Source: Perognathus longimembris pacificus (lineage: Eukaryota; Chordata; Mammalia; Rodentia; Heteromyidae). Taken from it: a DNA stretch of 64,000 nucleotides. Made by a program: the position numbers and the translations under genes. The stretch covers positions 13,686,326 to 13,750,325 of the forward strand of contig NC_063171.1 of assembly GCF_023159225.1 (NCBI RefSeq). The letters are read 5' to 3'. The notes under the pieces are model-generated. The model searched no databases, had not been told where the DNA came from, and saw only the letters and a list, made by a program, of their open reading frames with translations. Shown piece after piece: positions 60,825 through 64,000 of this stretch. Positions within the stretch are counted from its first letter, which is position 1. Every line of letters starts with the position of its first letter.

Positions 60825-61249
60825 TTCTTTCTTAAAACTAAGAAGATTAGTAAGGTATTAAAAATTCCATTACAAATAATTCATTGTCCTTTTATCATTG
60901 GATTTAGTACAGTTAAAATTTTGTGCAACAATCTCCACATTCTAATTTGATAATATTTTCCCTCTTTCACAAATCTAAGACATAACTTTCCATCGGTCCT
61001 CGGGCTATTTATCTGTATAGATCTGTGACATTTACTATTTTTATGATGCAATTAAAGTGTTCTTAGCATTTCATGCAATGGTTAGTCTTTGTGAATGTTT
61101 TATTTTCCCTAGGGTATTGGATTGGGGTTCATTGATGTGACAGTATAGTAGTATGAATATATTATGTTTTTTGTTTATTCATTATTGGAAGCACATGTAT
61201 GCTTTTCCACTTAAAATATTATGGATGCTGCTTCTTTATTCATTTTATA
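60822..61249. other. Unique intron sequence
   Basis: Nothing recognised. Confidence 0.5.
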
Positions 61250-61460
61250 ACCTTTAAGTTCTTGTACAAAGGAATTTTAGTTAAACATGTCATTTTATAA
61301 GTACAGTGAATTTTAATATCACTGTTTTTATACTTTGCCCCTTCTCTCATAACCTACCCATTTCATCAAATCTCTAGTTTTACTTTCACAACTGTACATT
61401 GAATATTCTGACCATCTATACACTTTCTAGCCTATGTTTTATGTTATTTTGAGTATACCC
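61250..61460 (-). repeat. Old interspersed repeat, copy 2 (L1 3' end-like)
   Basis: See the copy at 47405: same order of 'ttgtacaaaggaattttagt', a C/T-rich cluster and 'tacattgaatattctg'. Confidence 0.45.
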
Positions 61461-61692
61461 TCAGTAAGTGAGATTTGATGTGTTTTAGAAAATGGGCTTA
61501 TTTTTAAAAGGTTTATGAAATTTTCCATTTCCTATTTCCATTGGCTACAAGGGCAGTATTCTCTCTCGAGCTAAAATTTTGTCAATAATTGATATCCTCA
61601 AAAAAGTTTGTGTCTAATATATATATTTGTTTATTCTCATTTCATTGTCCCATGTTACTTAGCATTCTCACTTCCTTTTAAAAAATTTTCAT

Positions 61693-61799
61693 GGTGTGTG
61701 TGTGTGTGTGTGTGTGTTTCTCTGTGTGTGTATTTCTCTGTGTGTGTATTTCTGTGTGTGTGTGTGAGAGCGTGTGTGCGTGCACGCACATGTGTATGT
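61693..61799. repeat. (TG)n microsatellite with TTTCTC interruptions
   Basis: TG runs separated by three 'tttctctg'-like breaks, then 'cgtgcacgcacatgtgtatg'. It sits at the tail side of the following reversed SINE. The Cys/Val frame over it is an artefact. Confidence 0.95.
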
Positions 61800-62025
61800 G
61801 ATACTGGGGCTTGAATTCAGGATCTGAGCCCTGTCCCTGAACTTTTGCTTTGCTCAAGGCTAGTGCTCTACCAATAGAGCCACAGTTCTACTTCCAGCTT
61901 TTATGTGGTTAATTGGAGATAAGCTTCTCTAGGAGTTTCTTTCTCAGACTGGCTTCTAATGGACATCCTCAGATCTCATCTTCCTGAGCAGCTAAGATTA
62001 CAGACTTGAAGTACTGGTGCCCAGC
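61800..62025 (-). mobile_element. 7SL-Geo composite SINE
   Basis: Reversed Geo half ('tactggggcttgaattcagg', 'tgctctaccaatagagccac'), linker 'gtggttaattggagataagc', reversed 7SL head ('cctcagatctcatcttcctg', 'gcagctaagattacagactt'). Confidence 0.92.
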
Positions 62026-62125
62026 GCCTTCCCTCCTTCCCTCACCCCCCCTCTCTCTTTCTCTCTCTCTCTTCTCCTCTTCTCTCTCTCTTTCCCTCTC
62101 CCCTCCCCTTCCTCTCCTCCTCCAT
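62026..62125. repeat. Pyrimidine-rich (CT/CCT)n tract
   Basis: About 100 bases of C/T, here on the head side of the SINE, unlike the otherwise similar tract at 47978. Confidence 0.92.
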
Positions 62126-62713
62126 CCCTGCAAGCACTCACAGCAATAATTTTAATTATTTTATGTTTCTCTTAAGTTTTTGCTTTCTTTTCATGAACAA
62201 TTTGCTTTAACATGTCTCTCCATATTCCTCTGGGAACATTCTTTTATTAAGACTCCTGGCTAGAGGAGATTATTTGATTATAATGAATTTTATGCCTATG
62301 CATGTGAGTTAAAAGTATTTTAAAGACTATTGAAATACATTATCTTACTGTACATAGGAAATGCATAGCTTTATTCATAAGCCCCTTATTGACAGATTCT
62401 TAATGTAAAGTTTGAACCCCCATGAGCCACTGGCACCCAGTTCTGACATGATTTTTACAACCATTTTTAATAATATAAATCCAGGATTAGTTGGGGTATT
62501 CTTTGAAAATGCCCTCCAAGACACATGCCATCTCTCAATAGCAACTTATTAAAGGCAGATAAGTAATTGGTCTTTACCTCTTCTCTTCCTTTAATAATAT
62601 ACTTCTGGCTTTATTTCTGCACATGCTACATTACACTTTAAGGCTTCCCTTGCACTTTGGGTGGACATCTGACTACGTCTAGCCAAATGACTCCAAATGG
62701 ACAGAGTGCATGA
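62126..62713. other. Unique intron sequence
   Basis: A tiny 7SL-head-like scrap at 62418-62444 ('ccccatgagccactggcacc'); otherwise nothing. Confidence 0.5.
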
Positions 62714-62920
62714 TTTTTTAAATTTAATTTTTTTGTCAAGGTGTGGTGCAGAGGGGTTACAGTTACATATGTAGGGTAGTGAGTACATTTCTTGTCAAAC
62801 TTGTTACCTCCTCCCTCATTTTTCTCCCACTTTCCTTCTCCCCACAATCCCCATCACCCCAAGTTACACAGTTAATTTCCAACACTTTGTCTTATATCTC
62901 TGTTACTTTTGTTCACATGG
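62714..62920 (-). mobile_element. L1 3' end
   Basis: Reversed 3'UTR: 'gtcaaggtgtggtgcagagg', 'cttgtcaaacttgttacctc', C-rich tract, 'cacagttaatttccaacact'. 5' truncated. Confidence 0.9.
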
Positions 62921-63204
62921 AATTTCAAAATTATGTCTTTCAAGAAAAAATAACAAATGTCATTTCCAGTTTCCTTCTCTCAAATACAAATATATTGGCT
63001 TGAATTGAAAATTCTGCTGTGCAGATATTTTCTAGGAAGCAGCAAGGCAATTTTTTTTTTTTGATGCTACTATGATTCTGAAGGATTATGTGTTTGTTAT
63101 TTTACAGGGAAATAAAAATCCATTTTGTTTTCACCACTGCCATTTGATATTACTGTAGTAAAACCTTCATTTTAATTAAATTAAATCAATTTAATGTAAT
63201 GTAA

Positions 63205-63415
63205 TTAATTTATTTATTGGCCAGTCCTGGGGCTTGAACCGTGAGACTGAGCACTGTCCCTGTCTTCTTTTGGCTTAAGGATAGCACTATACCTCTTGAG
63301 CCACAGACAGATCCCACTTCCAGCCTTTTCTGTTTATGTGGAGCTGAGGAATCAAATCCAGGGCTTCATGCATGTCAAGAAAGTACTCTACTACTAAGCC
63401 AAATTCCCAGCCCCT
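63205..63415 (-). mobile_element. IDL-Geo SINE
   Basis: TTTA tail, then reversed dimer 'ggccagtcctggggcttgaa' ... 'tatacctcttgagccacaga' ... 'aagccaaattcccagcccc'. An 'acagatc' insertion lies between the halves. Confidence 0.93.
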
Positions 63416-63591
63416 CAAACTTTCATTTTAATTAGTAGAGTGACCTTACTGAGTGGCTTCTGGCCCTTAATATTACAGAGTCAATCCTTTAATTAAAAAT
63501 GACTTTTACATAATAATACAAAATATTTTTTGCAGAATGCTGTTTATTTGAAAATACAGAAAGAAGTTATCATAGAAATTTCCTTACACTA

Positions 63592-63801
63592 GGGTCTGGG
63601 GATATGGACTAGGGGCAAGAGCGCTTGCCTCGTATACTTGAAGCCCTGGGTTCGATTCCCCAGCACCACATATACAGAAAATGGCCAGAAGTGATGCTGT
63701 GACTCAAGTGGCATAGTGCTAGCCTTGAGCAAAAAGAAGCCAGGGACAGTGCTCAGGCCCTGAGTCCAAGGCCCAGTACTGGCAAAAAAAAAAAATAAAA
63801 A
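63592..63801 (+). mobile_element. IDL-Geo SINE, full length, young-looking
   Basis: Starts 'gggtctggggatatggacta', box A 'gggcaagagcgcttgcctcg', box B 'gggttcgattccccagcac', Geo half 'ggccagaagtgatgctgtga' to 'gcccagtactggc', A-rich tail. Exact 15-bp duplication aaatttccttacact at 63576-63590 and 63802-63816. Confidence 0.97.
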
Positions 63802-63973
63802 AAATTTCCTTACACTTAATATGCTACAAAAGAATATTTTATCATTTATATTTCAAACTCTCAATGATGACTTAAAGAAAGTTCTTGGCAATAATTAAGA
63901 AGTAAATTTAAACAAATGTTCACATGTTTTATCTTGTTATAAAAATATTTAAATATATAGCAATTAAGAGGTT

Positions 63974-64000
63974 TCTTTAATTTTATTGCCAAAGTAATGT
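63974..64000 (-). mobile_element. Start of an L1 3' end, cut by the window
   Basis: 'attttattgccaaagtaatg' is the reversed extreme 3' end of L1 as at 59180. The rest lies outside. Confidence 0.75.

Larger units (their letters stand above)
60017..64000 (+). other. Downstream BRINP3 intron (5' part, end outside the window)
   Basis: From the donor to the window end I see only unique AT-rich sequence, microsatellites, SINEs and L1 3' ends. The next coding exon, expected to be the large last exon of the gene, is not present, so this intron is at least 4 kb long. Confidence 0.75.

Overview
This window is AT-rich, intron-dominated DNA from a rodent nuclear genome. It has no operons, ribosome-binding sites or long host reading frames. 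The best clue to the organism is its SINEs. At least ten copies are a dimer with a tRNA-Ala-like left half ('gggctggggatatagc...') and a right half ('ccagaagtggcgctgtggctc...gactggcaaaa'). This matches the published IDL-Geo SINE, known only from Geomyoidea (kangaroo rats, pocket mice, pocket gophers). A second set carries the same right half behind a 7SL/B1-like head. The species cannot be fixed from the sequence.

The only host coding sequence I can support is one 223-bp internal exon at 59794-60016 (+). It has a strong acceptor and donor and encodes part of a BRINP-family protein, most likely BRINP3 (FAM5C). About 59.8 kb upstream is then one BRINP3 intron and the 4 kb downstream is the start of the next. 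Neurally expressed genes of this type commonly have very long, gene-poor introns, and that fits.

Layout. 1-2.6 kb: SINE, (CA)n, old L1 and a small 5'-inverted L1. 3.08-4.01 kb: solo ERVK/IAP-like LTR with a younger L1 inserted in it. 4-24 kb: unique intron with scattered SINEs and L1 3' ends, including a 5'-inverted L1 at 6.4-7.7 kb. 23.9-24.5 kb: a 560-bp polypurine tract. 27.0-28.9 kb: an ancient L1 ORF2 remnant split by two SINEs. 30.2-31.65 kb: an ancient 5'-inverted L1. 31.8-32.3 kb: another inverted L1. 32.44-39.92 kb (-): an almost full-length but decayed L1 with 5'UTR, ORF1, ORF2, 3'UTR and target-site duplications, and an IDL-Geo SINE inserted at its 5' junction. 40.2-59.1 kb: mostly unique intron with few repeats, including a candidate non-coding regulatory stretch at about 41.2-41.9 kb. 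59.16-59.67 kb: a 5'-inverted L1 ending 128 bp before the exon. 60.0-64.0 kb: downstream intron with microsatellites, SINEs and L1 3' ends.

Nearly all other short open frames are chance frames, microsatellite translations or pieces of L1. I see no novel gene system. What is worth a second look is the exon, the large share of 5'-inverted L1 copies, the nested insertions that give a relative timeline, and the SINE right half shared between two unrelated heads.
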